Shown piece after piece: positions 8,699 to 16,155 of a DNA stretch of 33,021 nt. Position numbers and translations under genes: made by a program. Below the pieces are notes generated by a model, which did no database searches, was not told where the DNA came from, and saw only the letters and a program-made list of their open reading frames with translations. The DNA lies in the NCBI GenBank assembly GCA_963775395.1, contig CAVZIX010000013.1, forward strand, positions 1-33,021. Direction: 5' to 3'. The stretch's first letter is position 1, and the number at the start of each line of letters is the position of its first letter. The stretch is from JAIBJN01 sp963775395. GTDB taxonomy: Bacteria > Actinomycetota > Thermoleophilia > Gaiellales > Gaiellaceae.

Positions 8699-10927
8699 TT
8701 AAGACGCGGCTGGAGCCGAAGTGTTGGCGGTCTCGGCCTCCTGACCGCCATTTTCGGACTCGCCGCTCGGCTCGCGCGGAGCTGTCGCCCACTCCTCGTC
8801 GAACTCCACGCGCCACTTCCCGTCCTCCTCGCCCTGCTCGAGCTTGAGCTTGGCGCTGAACGTGCGGCCCGAGCGGCCGCGGAAGCCGGGCACGGCCTTC
8901 TCCGTGCGCCGCTTCTCCATCAGCTCCTTGACGACGCCGACGGAGAGGATCTTGTTCGCCTTCTTCTTCCAGATGACGAAGCCGCACCCGGGGTCGTCCT
9001 TCGACCAGCAGGAATAGCCCTTGCGGTTCTCGATCACGTCGCGGCCGCAGACCGGGCACGGGCCGAGGTTCGCCCGCTCGATCTTCACGCCCTTGAGCTT
9101 GTCGAGCTCCTGGACCGTGTCGGTCGTGAACTTGACGATGTCCGACATGAACGCCGGGCGCGTGTCCTCGCCCTGTTCGATCAGCGAGAGCCGGTGCTCC
9201 CAGCTCCCGGTCAGCTCCGGGGACGTGAGCGGGTGCTCCCCGAGCAGCGAGACGACCTGGACGCCCTTCTCGGTGGCGATCAGGGCACGGCCCTCGCGCT
9301 CGATGTAGCCCACCTGGAGGAGCCGCTCGATGATCGACGCCCGTGTGGCGGGCGTCCCGATGCCCGAGTCCTTCATGGCCTCGCGGAGCTCGGCGTCCTC
9401 GATCTCCTTGCCCGCGGCCTCCATCGCGCCGAGCAGCGACGCCTCGGTGAAGCGCCGCGGCGGCTGCGTCTCCTTGCGGAGCGAGTCGACGGACCGGGTC
9501 TCGACGCCCTCTCCCTGCTCGAGCTTCGGGAGGAGCTGGTCGCCGCCCGAGTCGTCGTCGGCCTTGTCCGACTGGGCCTCCTCGCCGTAGACGGCCTTCC
9601 AGCCCGCCTCGACGAGGATGCGGCCGGAGGTCCGGAAGACGTGCTCGGCGACGGTGGTCTCGATCCGCGTGCGCTCGAAGACCGCGTCGGGATGGAAGAT
9701 GGCCAGGAAGCGCTTGGCGATGAGGTCGTAGATGCGGCTCTCGTCGGGCCCCATCTTCGAGAGGTCGTGCTCGGAGCGCGTCGGGATGATCGCGTGGTGA
9801 TCCTCGACGCGCTTGTCGTTCACGACGCGGCCGAGCGGAAGCTTCTCCATCCGCGTGACGAAGGCGGCGCCCTTGGCGTAGCGCTCGTTGCGGCCCACGT
9901 GCGCCGCGGTCGGCTTGATCTCACCGATCATGTCGCTCGTCAGGAAGCGCGAGTTCGTGCGCGGGTAGGTGATCGCCTTGTGCTCCTCGTAGAGCTTCTG
10001 CGCCGCGGCAAGCGTCCGGCGCGCCGAGAAGCCGAAGAGCGTGTTGCCGTGGCGCTGGAGCGACGTGAGGTCGTAGAGGAGCTGCGGCGACTCCTTCTCC
10101 TCCTTCTTCTCCAGCTTCGTGATCGTGCCGGGCTGCCCCGTGGTGTCCTCGACGATCGCGGCCGCCTCGTCCTCCTTGATCCGTTTCCCGCCGAGGTAGC
10201 GGCCGCTGTAGAGGCGCTCGCCGGTGGCGGCGAAGCGGGCCTCGACGAGCCAGTACGGCTCGGGGACGAACGCGCGGATCTCGAGCTCGCGGCGAACGAC
10301 GAGCGCGAGTGTCGGCGTCTGCACGCGGCCGAGCGAGACGGCGCCGTCGAAGGCTGCCCGCAGACGGATTGACGCGGCGCGGGTGGCGTTCATGCCCACG
10401 AGCCAGTCGGCCTCGGAGCGCGAGCGCGCTGCCTCTTCTAGGAGCAGCATCTCCTCCCCGTCCCGCAGATGCGAGAAGGCCTCCTCGATCGCCTTCTTCG
10501 TCATCGAGCTGAGCCACAGCCGCTTGACCGGCTTCTGTACGCCCGAGGTCTCGTACAAGTACGCGAAGATCAGCTCGCCTTCGCGCCCGGCGTCACAGGC
10601 GTTGACGATCAGGTCGACGTCCTTGTCCTTCATGAGCTTGTGGACGGCCTGGAGCTGCTTCTTCGCCCTGTCGTCGTTGGGCAGGAGCTTGAACTTCTGC
10701 GGGACGATCGGCAGGTCGGCGAAGCGCCACTTCTTGAGCTTCTCGTCGTATTCCTCCGGAGCCGCCAGCCCGACGAGATGGCCGATCGCCCACGTGATCA
10801 CGTAGCCGTCGCCCTCGAGGTGCGTCTTGTCCTTCGACTGCTTGAAGGTGCCCGGCAGGGCGCCCGCGAGGTCGCGGCCGACGGAGGGCTTCTCTGCGAT
10901 TACAAGCGTCTTCGACACTGAGATCAC
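8699..10927 (-). CDS. topB: DNA topoisomerase III (type IA)
   Basis: This enzyme cuts one DNA strand through a tyrosine link and passes or decatenates strands. The 742-residue protein has a TOPRIM domain at about 1-150: KTLVIAEKPSVG with Glu12, and NACDAGREGELIF at 109-121. The latter has Gly where the classic DxDxE motif has its middle Asp, a variant found in the TopB branch. The active-site Tyr321 is in ITYPRTNSRFL, and TPATRASIIERL follows in the toroid domain. The C-terminus has one cysteine finger (CPVC...CW...CGF), then a short acidic tail. The start is GTG 10927 or GTG 10918. It is divergent from the exonuclease gene with only a 25-bp gap. Nothing nearby suggests a plasmid or conjugative element, where topB copies are also common. 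Confidence 0.95.
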   Translation of the reverse strand: MISVSKTLVIAEKPSVGRDLAGALPGTFKQSKDKTHLEGDGYVITWAIGHLVGLAAPEEYDEKLKKWRFADLPIVPQKFKLLPNDDRAKKQLQAVHKLMKDKDVDLIVNACDAGREGELIFAYLYETSGVQKPVKRLWLSSMTKKAIEEAFSHLRDGEEMLLLEEAARSRSEADWLVGMNATRAASIRLRAAFDGAVSLGRVQTPTLALVVRRELEIRAFVPEPYWLVEARFAATGERLYSGRYLGGKRIKEDEAAAIVEDTTGQPGTITKLEKKEEKESPQLLYDLTSLQRHGNTLFGFSARRTLAAAQKLYEEHKAITYPRTNSRFLTSDMIGEIKPTAAHVGRNERYAKGAAFVTRMEKLPLGRVVNDKRVEDHHAIIPTRSEHDLSKMGPDESRIYDLIAKRFLAIFHPDAVFERTRIETTVAEHVFRTSGRILVEAGWKAVYGEEAQSDKADDDSGGDQLLPKLEQGEGVETRSVDSLRKETQPPRRFTEASLLGAMEAAGKEIEDAELREAMKDSGIGTPATRASIIERLLQVGYIEREGRALIATEKGVQVVSLLGEHPLTSPELTGSWEHRLSLIEQGEDTRPAFMSDIVKFTTDTVQELDKLKGVKIERANLGPCPVCGRDVIENRKGYSCWSKDDPGCGFVIWKKKANKILSVGVVKELMEKRRTEKAVPGFRGRSGRTFSAKLKLEQGEEDGKWRVEFDEEWATAPREPSGESENGGQEAETANTSAPAAS

Positions 10928-10952
10928 GTTAGCAACGCGCTAAACGGCAAGA

Positions 10953-11798
10953 ATGGACATGGACTTGAGACCTCTCCTGGCCATCGACGGCGACAATCTC
11001 GCCCATCGAGCCTTCCACGCGCTGCCCTCGTCGATCAAGGACGGCGCCGGCAACCAGGCGAACATGCTCGTCGGCTTCGCGAACATGCTCCTGAGGGCGT
11101 GGGAGGACGAGGAACCGCGCACGGTATTCGTGGGATTCGACTCCATAGGGGTTCCCACCTACCGGAGCGCGCTTCTTCCCGAATATCAGTCCGGCCGCGA
11201 TTTTCCCCCGGTGCTCACCTCGCAGCTCGACAAGCTGCCCGAGCTGGTCGACGCGCTGGGCCTCCAGTGGGCCAAGGCGGACGGCTACGAGGCGGACGAC
11301 TTCCTGGGCGCCGTGGTGCGGGCCGAGGAGGCCCGCGGCGGGAAGACGCTCGTCTTCACCAACGACCGCGACCTCTTCCAGCTCGCGAGCAAGAACACGA
11401 CGATCCTGCGCCCCAAGCCGGGACAGCGGGAGCTGGTCCGCGTCGGCCCCAAGGAGGTGAAGGAGATCTACGGCGTGGCGCCCGAGCTCGTGCCCGACTT
11501 CGTCGCCCTCCGCGGAGACCCGTCGGACCGCATCCCGGGCGCGAAGGGCATCGGCCCCGGCCGAGCCGCGAGCCTGCTCGCCAAGTACGGCTCGCTGGAG
11601 GCCTGCCTCGAGGCCGGTGGCTTCCCCGATCAAGCCGATGCGCTGCGCGACTACCTGAAGATCACGACGCTCCAGCCCGACGCCGAGATCCCGGAGCTCC
11701 CGGACACCGACCCCGACTGGGAGTCCGGCGGCGCCCTCGCCGAGGCCTGGGGCCTGGCCGGCGTGGCGAAGCGCATGCGGGAGCGCGCCTCGGCTTGA
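10953..11798 (+). CDS. Stand-alone 5'-3' exonuclease/FEN domain (PolA N-terminal type)
   Basis: This is a structure-specific 5' nuclease of the kind that removes RNA primers or flaps. It is 281 residues, the size of the isolated N-terminal domain of DNA polymerase I; no polymerase domain follows. Metal-binding acidic residues are visible at Asp12/Asp14 (LLAIDGDNLAHRAFHALP), Asp63, ADGYEADD (109-116) and TNDRD (136-140). The helix-hairpin-helix region reads GDPSDRIPGAKGIGPGRAASLLAKYGSLE from 188. It begins the six-gene plus-strand operon and its stop overlaps the next start (TTGA). The role in replication or repair follows from the family; whether it acts with the enzymes encoded behind it is unknown. 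Confidence 0.92.
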   Translation: MDMDLRPLLAIDGDNLAHRAFHALPSSIKDGAGNQANMLVGFANMLLRAWEDEEPRTVFVGFDSIGVPTYRSALLPEYQSGRDFPPVLTSQLDKLPELVDALGLQWAKADGYEADDFLGAVVRAEEARGGKTLVFTNDRDLFQLASKNTTILRPKPGQRELVRVGPKEVKEIYGVAPELVPDFVALRGDPSDRIPGAKGIGPGRAASLLAKYGSLEACLEAGGFPDQADALRDYLKITTLQPDAEIPELPDTDPDWESGGALAEAWGLAGVAKRMRERASA

Positions 11799-12886
11799 CC
11801 GACGCCCGGCCCATCAACTGCGCTGACTACGAGCGGCTCGCCGAGGAGCGTGCCGAGCCCGGCTACTGGAGCTACGTCGTCGGTGGCGCGGGGGACGAGG
11901 TGACGCTGCGCGAGAACCGCGAGGCGTACGGCCGCGTGCTCCTGCGGCCGCGGATGCTCGTGGACGTGAGCTCCGTCAGCACCGCCACGACCGTCCTCGG
12001 CACCGAGATCGCCATGCCGCTGATGGTCGCCCCAACCTCGCTCCAGCGTGTCGCGCACCCAGACGGGGAGCCGGCGCTAGCCCGCGCGGCTGCCTCCGTC
12101 GGGACCGTCTACACGCTGTCGAGCCTCGGGAGCGTACGCCCGCAGGAGTTGGCCGAGGGCGCGCCCGAGGCGAAGCGCTGGTTCCAGCTCTACTGGTCGC
12201 GCGATCGCGACTTCACGCGCGACCTCGTCGCGGAGGCGGCCGAGAACGGCTTCGGCGCGATCGTCCTCACCGTCGACCTCCCGACCGCCGGACCGCGCGA
12301 GCGCGACCTGCGCAGCGGGTTCAGCCTTCCCGAAGGGCTTTCCATGCCGAACCTCCCGCGGACGCTCGTGGGGAGCGATTACTTCCACGACACGCTGGGC
12401 GAGATCGTGGACACGAGCCTCACGTGGCGCGACCTCGAGTGGCTGCGGTCCGAGTGCGACCTCCCGCTCGTCGTCAAGGGAGTGCTCACAGCCGAGGATG
12501 CTTCGCTCGCCGTCGAGCACGGCGCCGCGGGCCTCGTCGTGTCCAATCACGGCGGCCGGCAGCTCGACGGCGTGCCGGCGACGCTGGATGTCCTGCCCGA
12601 GGTGGCCGAGGTCGTCGGCGGCCGCGCCGAGGTGTACCTCGACGGGGGCATCCGGCGAGGGACGGACGTCGCCAAGGCGCTCGCACTTGGCGCACGCGCG
12701 GTGTTCATCGGGCGTCCGGCGCTCTGGGGGCTCGCGGCGGCCGGAGAGGAAGGCGCGCGCCACGTTCTGGAGATCCTCCGCGATGAAATCCGGCTTGCGC
12801 TGCTGCTTCTGGGGTGCCCGAGCCCGGCCGACGTCGGGCCGGCGCACGTTCGCGCCCGCGCATGGGCGAGCAGGCTCGAGACGTGA
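11795..12886 (+). CDS. FMN-dependent alpha-hydroxy-acid oxidase/dehydrogenase (lactate/glycolate oxidase family)
   Basis: The enzyme oxidises an L-2-hydroxy acid to the 2-oxo acid using FMN. The 363-residue TIM-barrel protein has the N-terminal ADYERLAEERAEPGYWSYVVGGAGDE motif. MLVDVS and MPLMVAPTSLQRVAHPDGE are family-typical, as is QLYWSRDRD at 131-139. The active site is well preserved: Lys228 in LPLVVKGV, catalytic His252 and Arg255 in SNHGGRQLDG, then DGGIRRGTDV and IGRPALWGLAAAGEEG. The TTG at 11795 is chosen because it overlaps the exonuclease stop (TTGA) and the conserved sequence begins only a few residues later. Exact substrate (lactate, glycolate or another) is not predictable. Its product could be handled by the SDR that follows, but this is speculation. 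Confidence 0.92.
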   Translation: MTDARPINCADYERLAEERAEPGYWSYVVGGAGDEVTLRENREAYGRVLLRPRMLVDVSSVSTATTVLGTEIAMPLMVAPTSLQRVAHPDGEPALARAAASVGTVYTLSSLGSVRPQELAEGAPEAKRWFQLYWSRDRDFTRDLVAEAAENGFGAIVLTVDLPTAGPRERDLRSGFSLPEGLSMPNLPRTLVGSDYFHDTLGEIVDTSLTWRDLEWLRSECDLPLVVKGVLTAEDASLAVEHGAAGLVVSNHGGRQLDGVPATLDVLPEVAEVVGGRAEVYLDGGIRRGTDVAKALALGARAVFIGRPALWGLAAAGEEGARHVLEILRDEIRLALLLLGCPSPADVGPAHVRARAWASRLET

Positions 12887-13617
12887 AGCGCGTCGCCCTC
12901 GTCACGGGCGCCAATACGGGCATCGGTCTCGCGGTTGCGCGGCGCCTCGGCAACGAGGGCTACGCGCTCGGCTTTCACACGAAGGACGAGGACGCAGAGT
13001 CCAGAGCCTCCTTCGAGGAAGTAGCGGAGGCGAACGGCGTCTGGGTGCCGGCGGACCTCTCAGATCCCGCTGCTCCGGCTCGCATCGTGGACGACGTCGT
13101 CGCAGGGCTCGGCCGCCTCGACGTGCTCGTCAACAACGCCGGGATCACGCTCGCCAAGCCCGCCCTCGAGCTGACGGCCGAGGATTTCGACACGGTCTTC
13201 GCCGTCGACGTCAGGGCCGCGTTCCTCCTCTCCGTCGCCGCAGCCGAGCCCATGCGCCGTGCAGGCTCGGCCGCCATCGTCAACGTCACGAGCGTGCACG
13301 AGCATGTCCCTCGGCCCGGCCTCGCGCTCTACTCCGCGGCCAAGGCCGCGCTCGGGATGCTGACGCGGTCGCTCGCCGTCGAGCTCGCGCCCGAGATCCG
13401 GGTGAACGCGGTCGCTCCGGGCGCGATCACCACGGAGCGAAACGTCGAAGCCGACAGCCTGAGCGACGAGATCCCGCTTGGACGGCCGGGCACGCCCGAG
13501 GAGGTCGCCGCGGTCGTCGCCTTCCTCGCCGGCGACGCGTCGAGCTACGTCAGCGGCGCGAGCTTCGTCGTGGACGGGGCGCTGATCCAGCAAGTCGTCT
13601 CGCAGCCGGCCGGTTGA
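12883..13617 (+). CDS. Short-chain dehydrogenase/reductase (SDR, FabG-like)
   Basis: This is a classical SDR of 244 residues that uses NAD(P)H to oxidise or reduce an unknown substrate. The cofactor motif TGANTGIG is at residues 8-15 and NNAG at 84-87. The catalytic triad is Ser137, Tyr150 and Lys154 (YSAAK). The C-terminal NAVAPGAI and GRPGTPEEVA...FLAGDASSYVSGASFVVDG are typical. The GTG at 12883 overlaps the preceding stop (GTGA); an ATG at 12862 is a possible longer start. The stop overlaps the next gene's TTG. Close annotation to 3-oxoacyl-ACP reductase would be unsafe, because SDRs of this shape have many substrates. Confidence 0.92.
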   Translation: MKRVALVTGANTGIGLAVARRLGNEGYALGFHTKDEDAESRASFEEVAEANGVWVPADLSDPAAPARIVDDVVAGLGRLDVLVNNAGITLAKPALELTAEDFDTVFAVDVRAAFLLSVAAAEPMRRAGSAAIVNVTSVHEHVPRPGLALYSAAKAALGMLTRSLAVELAPEIRVNAVAPGAITTERNVEADSLSDEIPLGRPGTPEEVAAVVAFLAGDASSYVSGASFVVDGALIQQVVSQPAG

Positions 13618-14468
13618 GACCGGTCGTCAGCCACCCGTCGTTCGCCGCGCTCCACCCCACCGGCGGCCACCCGGAGCGCCGGGAGCGCATCGCGGCGCTG
13701 CTGGAGGCGTTCCCGGACTTCGTCGAGGCGCAACCGGCGACGGTCGAGCAGGTCGCCGCGGTCCACGATCGGGACTACGTCGAGACCGTACGGGTCGTGG
13801 CGGAGAGCGGCAGGCCGACCATGCTCGACGCCGACACGCTCTGCACCGAGACGACCTACGAGGCCGCCCTCCTCGCCGCGGGTGCCGCCGTGCAGGCAGT
13901 CGAGCTTGGCGGCTTCTCGCTGGCGCGCCCGCCCGGCCACCACGCGCTTCGAGACCGGGCGATGGGCTTCTGCATCTTCAACAACGTCGCCGTCGCGGCC
14001 CGCTACGCGCAGCGCGACCTCGGGCTCGCGCGGGTCGCCATCCTGGACTGGGACGTCCACCACGGAAACGGCACACAGGACACGTTCTGGGACGACACCT
14101 CAGTCTTCTTCGCCTCGCTCCACCAGTGGCCGTTCTACCCCGGCTCGGGCGCGCCCGGGGAGGGGAACGAGACGACGCTCAACGTGCCGCTCGGGGCCGG
14201 CGCCGGCGACGACGAGATCGTGACGGCCGCCGAGCAGGTCGTCATTCCGGCCCTCCAGGCCTTCGAGGCCGACCTCGTCCTCGTCTCGGCGGGCTTCGAC
14301 GCGGCCGCCGGAGACCCGATCGGCGGTCTCGAGGTCACCGCGGACGGGTTCGCGGCCCTGACCGGGCTGACGCTGACGGTGTGCGAGCGGGTAGCGTTTG
14401 TGCTCGAAGGCGGGTACAACACCCAGACCCTGCCAGGGCTCGTGGGCTCAGTCCTCGCCGCCGCCTGA
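13614..14468 (+). CDS. Histone-deacetylase-like amidohydrolase (HDAC/acetoin-utilisation/polyamine deacetylase superfamily)
   Basis: This is a zinc-dependent deacetylase-fold protein, 284 residues. The superfamily landmarks are present: the start HPTGGHPERRERI, ARPPGHHA with the His-His pair, and GFCIFNNVAVAARYA. The zinc site DWDVHHGNGTQ, the second metal ligand in LVSAGFDAAAGDP and a C-terminal LEGGYN carrying the catalytic-type Tyr also follow. Bacterial members act on acetylated polyamines, small molecules or occasionally proteins; the substrate here is unknown. The TTG at 13614 is forced by the conserved N-terminus and overlaps the SDR stop (TTGA). A thioredoxin-like gene starts 1 nt after its stop and a tandem acetyltransferase follows, so an acetylation/deacetylation pairing in one operon is possible. 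Confidence 0.92.
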   Translation: MRPVVSHPSFAALHPTGGHPERRERIAALLEAFPDFVEAQPATVEQVAAVHDRDYVETVRVVAESGRPTMLDADTLCTETTYEAALLAAGAAVQAVELGGFSLARPPGHHALRDRAMGFCIFNNVAVAARYAQRDLGLARVAILDWDVHHGNGTQDTFWDDTSVFFASLHQWPFYPGSGAPGEGNETTLNVPLGAGAGDDEIVTAAEQVVIPALQAFEADLVLVSAGFDAAAGDPIGGLEVTADGFAALTGLTLTVCERVAFVLEGGYNTQTLPGLVGSVLAAA

Positions 14469-14469
14469 G

Positions 14470-15033
14470 ATGGACGTCACCACAGACACCTTCGAAGCCG
14501 ACGTCATCGAGCAGTCGAAGACCCAGCCCGTCGTCGTCGACTTCTGGGCCGACTGGTGCGCCCCGTGCAAGACGCTGACGCCGGTGCTCGAGAAGGCGAT
14601 CGGCGACCGCGAGGGTGAGATCGTCCTCGCGAAGGTCGACACCGACGCCAACCCCGACCTGGCGATGCGCTACGACGTCAGAGGCATCCCCAACGTCAAG
14701 GCCTTCCGGGACGGCCAGGTCGTCGACGAGTTCGTGGGTGCGCTGTCGGAGCCGGCGATCGACGCCTTCCTCGACAAGCTCACCGGCCCTCGCGCCTCCG
14801 AGCGCTTGCTCGAGGAGCTCAAGGCGTCCGGCGAGTTCCCTGAGATCCTCGGCCCTCTCGCCGAGGAGGACTACGAGCGGGTGCTCGAGACCCTCCTCGA
14901 CCGCCTGGACGGCGCCGAGCCCGACTTGCGCGAGCGCATCCGGCAGATCATGGTCTCGCTGTTCGGCGAGCTCGGCCCGGAGCATCCGCTCACCACCCGC
15001 TATCGACGCCGCCTGGCCACCGCCCTCTACTGA
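14470..15033 (+). CDS. Thioredoxin-domain protein with C-terminal helical (TPR-like) region, CnoX/YbbN type
   Basis: This is a probable redox protein or chaperedoxin, 187 residues. The thioredoxin fold occupies about residues 1-110, with the active site WCAPCK at 29-34 and the cis-proline loop GIPNVKAF. The remaining 80 residues (ERLLEELKASGEFPEI... to the TTRYRRRLATALY end) are helical and resemble the TPR tail of YbbN/CnoX proteins, in which the domain holds client proteins. It starts 1 nt after the deacetylase stop and its TGA shares a base with the next ATG (TGATG), so the three genes are almost certainly co-transcribed. The active-site cysteines are both intact, so disulphide chemistry is possible. 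Confidence 0.92.
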   Translation: MDVTTDTFEADVIEQSKTQPVVVDFWADWCAPCKTLTPVLEKAIGDREGEIVLAKVDTDANPDLAMRYDVRGIPNVKAFRDGQVVDEFVGALSEPAIDAFLDKLTGPRASERLLEELKASGEFPEILGPLAEEDYERVLETLLDRLDGAEPDLRERIRQIMVSLFGELGPEHPLTTRYRRRLATALY

Positions 15034-15953
15034 TGGAGACGACCATGACCACACGGGCTCCCCGAGAGGACGAGGCTCACGCGATCACCGCTCTCGTCAT
15101 CGCGTGCGACATCGACGAGTTCGGCGCCCCCGATTTCGAGCTCGACGACCTCCTCACCGACTGGCACATGCCCGGGTTCGACCTCGCGAAGGACGCGGTC
15201 GTGGTCGTCGAAGGAGACATGATCGTCGCCTACGCCGCGTTCATCCGCAACGACTACGTCGACGTCTACGTCCACCCCCAGCACCGTGACAAGGGGATCG
15301 GCGAGACGCTGCTCGAATGGTCGGAGCAGCGCGGGCTCGAGCGCGCGGGGCCCGGTAAGGAGTTTCGGCTGGGCCAGGTCATCACCTCCATCGACGAGCG
15401 CGGCGCCAACCTGCTCGGCACGCGCGGATACGAGCCCGTGCGTACCTACTGGCGCATGACGATGCCGCTCAGCGACTCGCCGACGCCTCCGGCCTGGCCC
15501 GAAGGCGTCAGGGTGCGCACCTTCGACCAGGAGCGCGACTCGCGCGCCGTCTACAGGCTCATCCAGGACGCGTTCGCCGACAACGACCGTCACAAGGCCG
15601 AATCGTTCGAGGAGTGGCAGGCGTTCATGATCGACCGCGAGGCGTTCGAACCGGGGCTCTGGTTCATCGCGGAGGCAGGCGGCGAGATCGTCGGCTGCGT
15701 GCTCTGCCCGAACTACGAGGAGGAGGGCTGGATCCGCCAGCTGGCGGTCGCGCGCGACTGGCGGAGGCGAGGCCTCGGCACCGCGCTCTTCCGCCAGGCG
15801 ATGACCGAGTTTCGCCGGCGCGGCCGCAGGGAGATCGGCCTCGTCGTCGACTCGTGGAACCGCACCGGCGCGAAGGAGCTCTACGAGCGCGCCGGCATGA
15901 GCGTCGCGCGCGAGCACACGCGCTTCGAGAAGACGCTCCGGGCTCCGGCGTAG
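15033..15953 (+). CDS. Tandem GNAT-family N-acetyltransferase
   Basis: This acetyl-CoA-dependent acyltransferase of 306 residues contains two GNAT repeats, at about residues 10-150 and 165-300. The first has a weaker pyrophosphate loop (VHPQHRDKGIGETLLEW). The second has a clear one (LAVARDWRRRGLGTALFRQAM), followed by SWNRTGAKELYERAGM. The two-domain build resembles mycothiol synthase (MshD), but I cannot assign that function: many actinobacterial tandem GNATs have other roles. The ATG overlaps the thioredoxin stop by one base. It is the last gene of the plus-strand operon and converges on prephenate dehydratase, with an unusual structured 187-bp gap between the coding regions. Confidence 0.9.
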   Translation: METTMTTRAPREDEAHAITALVIACDIDEFGAPDFELDDLLTDWHMPGFDLAKDAVVVVEGDMIVAYAAFIRNDYVDVYVHPQHRDKGIGETLLEWSEQRGLERAGPGKEFRLGQVITSIDERGANLLGTRGYEPVRTYWRMTMPLSDSPTPPAWPEGVRVRTFDQERDSRAVYRLIQDAFADNDRHKAESFEEWQAFMIDREAFEPGLWFIAEAGGEIVGCVLCPNYEEEGWIRQLAVARDWRRRGLGTALFRQAMTEFRRRGRREIGLVVDSWNRTGAKELYERAGMSVAREHTRFEKTLRAPA

Positions 15954-16155
15954 GAGGGCTTGGCGAAATAGTGACTGTGCCGCCGGGCCGCGCTGCTCGC
16001 CCCGAGGACTGCGTCCTCAGTCGCGCCCGTATCTCATTCGATACGAACGCGGGTGGTGGGATGGCATCAGAAGGGTGAGTTCCGCAGGAACTCACCCGTG
16101 CCTCGGAACGACCATCGCACCCCGGCGACGAGCACCATCCCGCCAAACCCTCCTA
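15951..16155. repeat. 205-bp interval bounded by 15-bp near-perfect inverted repeats
   Basis: The left end TAGGAGGGCTTGGCG (15951-15965) and right end CGCCAAACCCTCCTA (16141-16155) are reverse complements except at one position. Weaker similarity continues inward for about 20 bp. Both arms contain the stop codon of the adjacent convergent gene. Inside are three stem-loops: GAGGAC/GTCCTC at 16004-16018, CGTATC/GATACG at 16028-16045 and an 11-bp stem at 16073-16097. No coding region is evident. It could be a small non-coding repeat element or a paired bidirectional terminator. Confidence 0.45.
16073..16097. terminator. Strong 11-bp stem-loop between convergent genes
   Basis: GGGTGAGTTCC-GCA-GGAACTCACCC is a perfect stem with a three-base loop, midway between the GNAT and prephenate dehydratase stops. 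It would fold in either transcript. There is no T-tract on either side, so termination would not be of the classic intrinsic type. Confidence 0.5.

Noticed and set aside
8681..10372. Long open frame on the plus strand opposite topB (563 codons)
   Set aside because: It is the antisense shadow of a clear topoisomerase gene. Its translation is an Arg/Leu/Asp-rich low-complexity string with no family motifs, as expected from high-GC codon bias.
8699..10927. topB as a marker of an integrated conjugative element
   Set aside because: No integrase, relaxase, transposase, att repeats or compositional break is visible around it; the neighbours are ordinary chromosomal genes.
15033..15953. Naming the tandem GNAT as mycothiol synthase (mshD)
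   Set aside because: The two-domain layout is similar, but I cannot identify diagnostic residues, and no other mycothiol genes are in the window.
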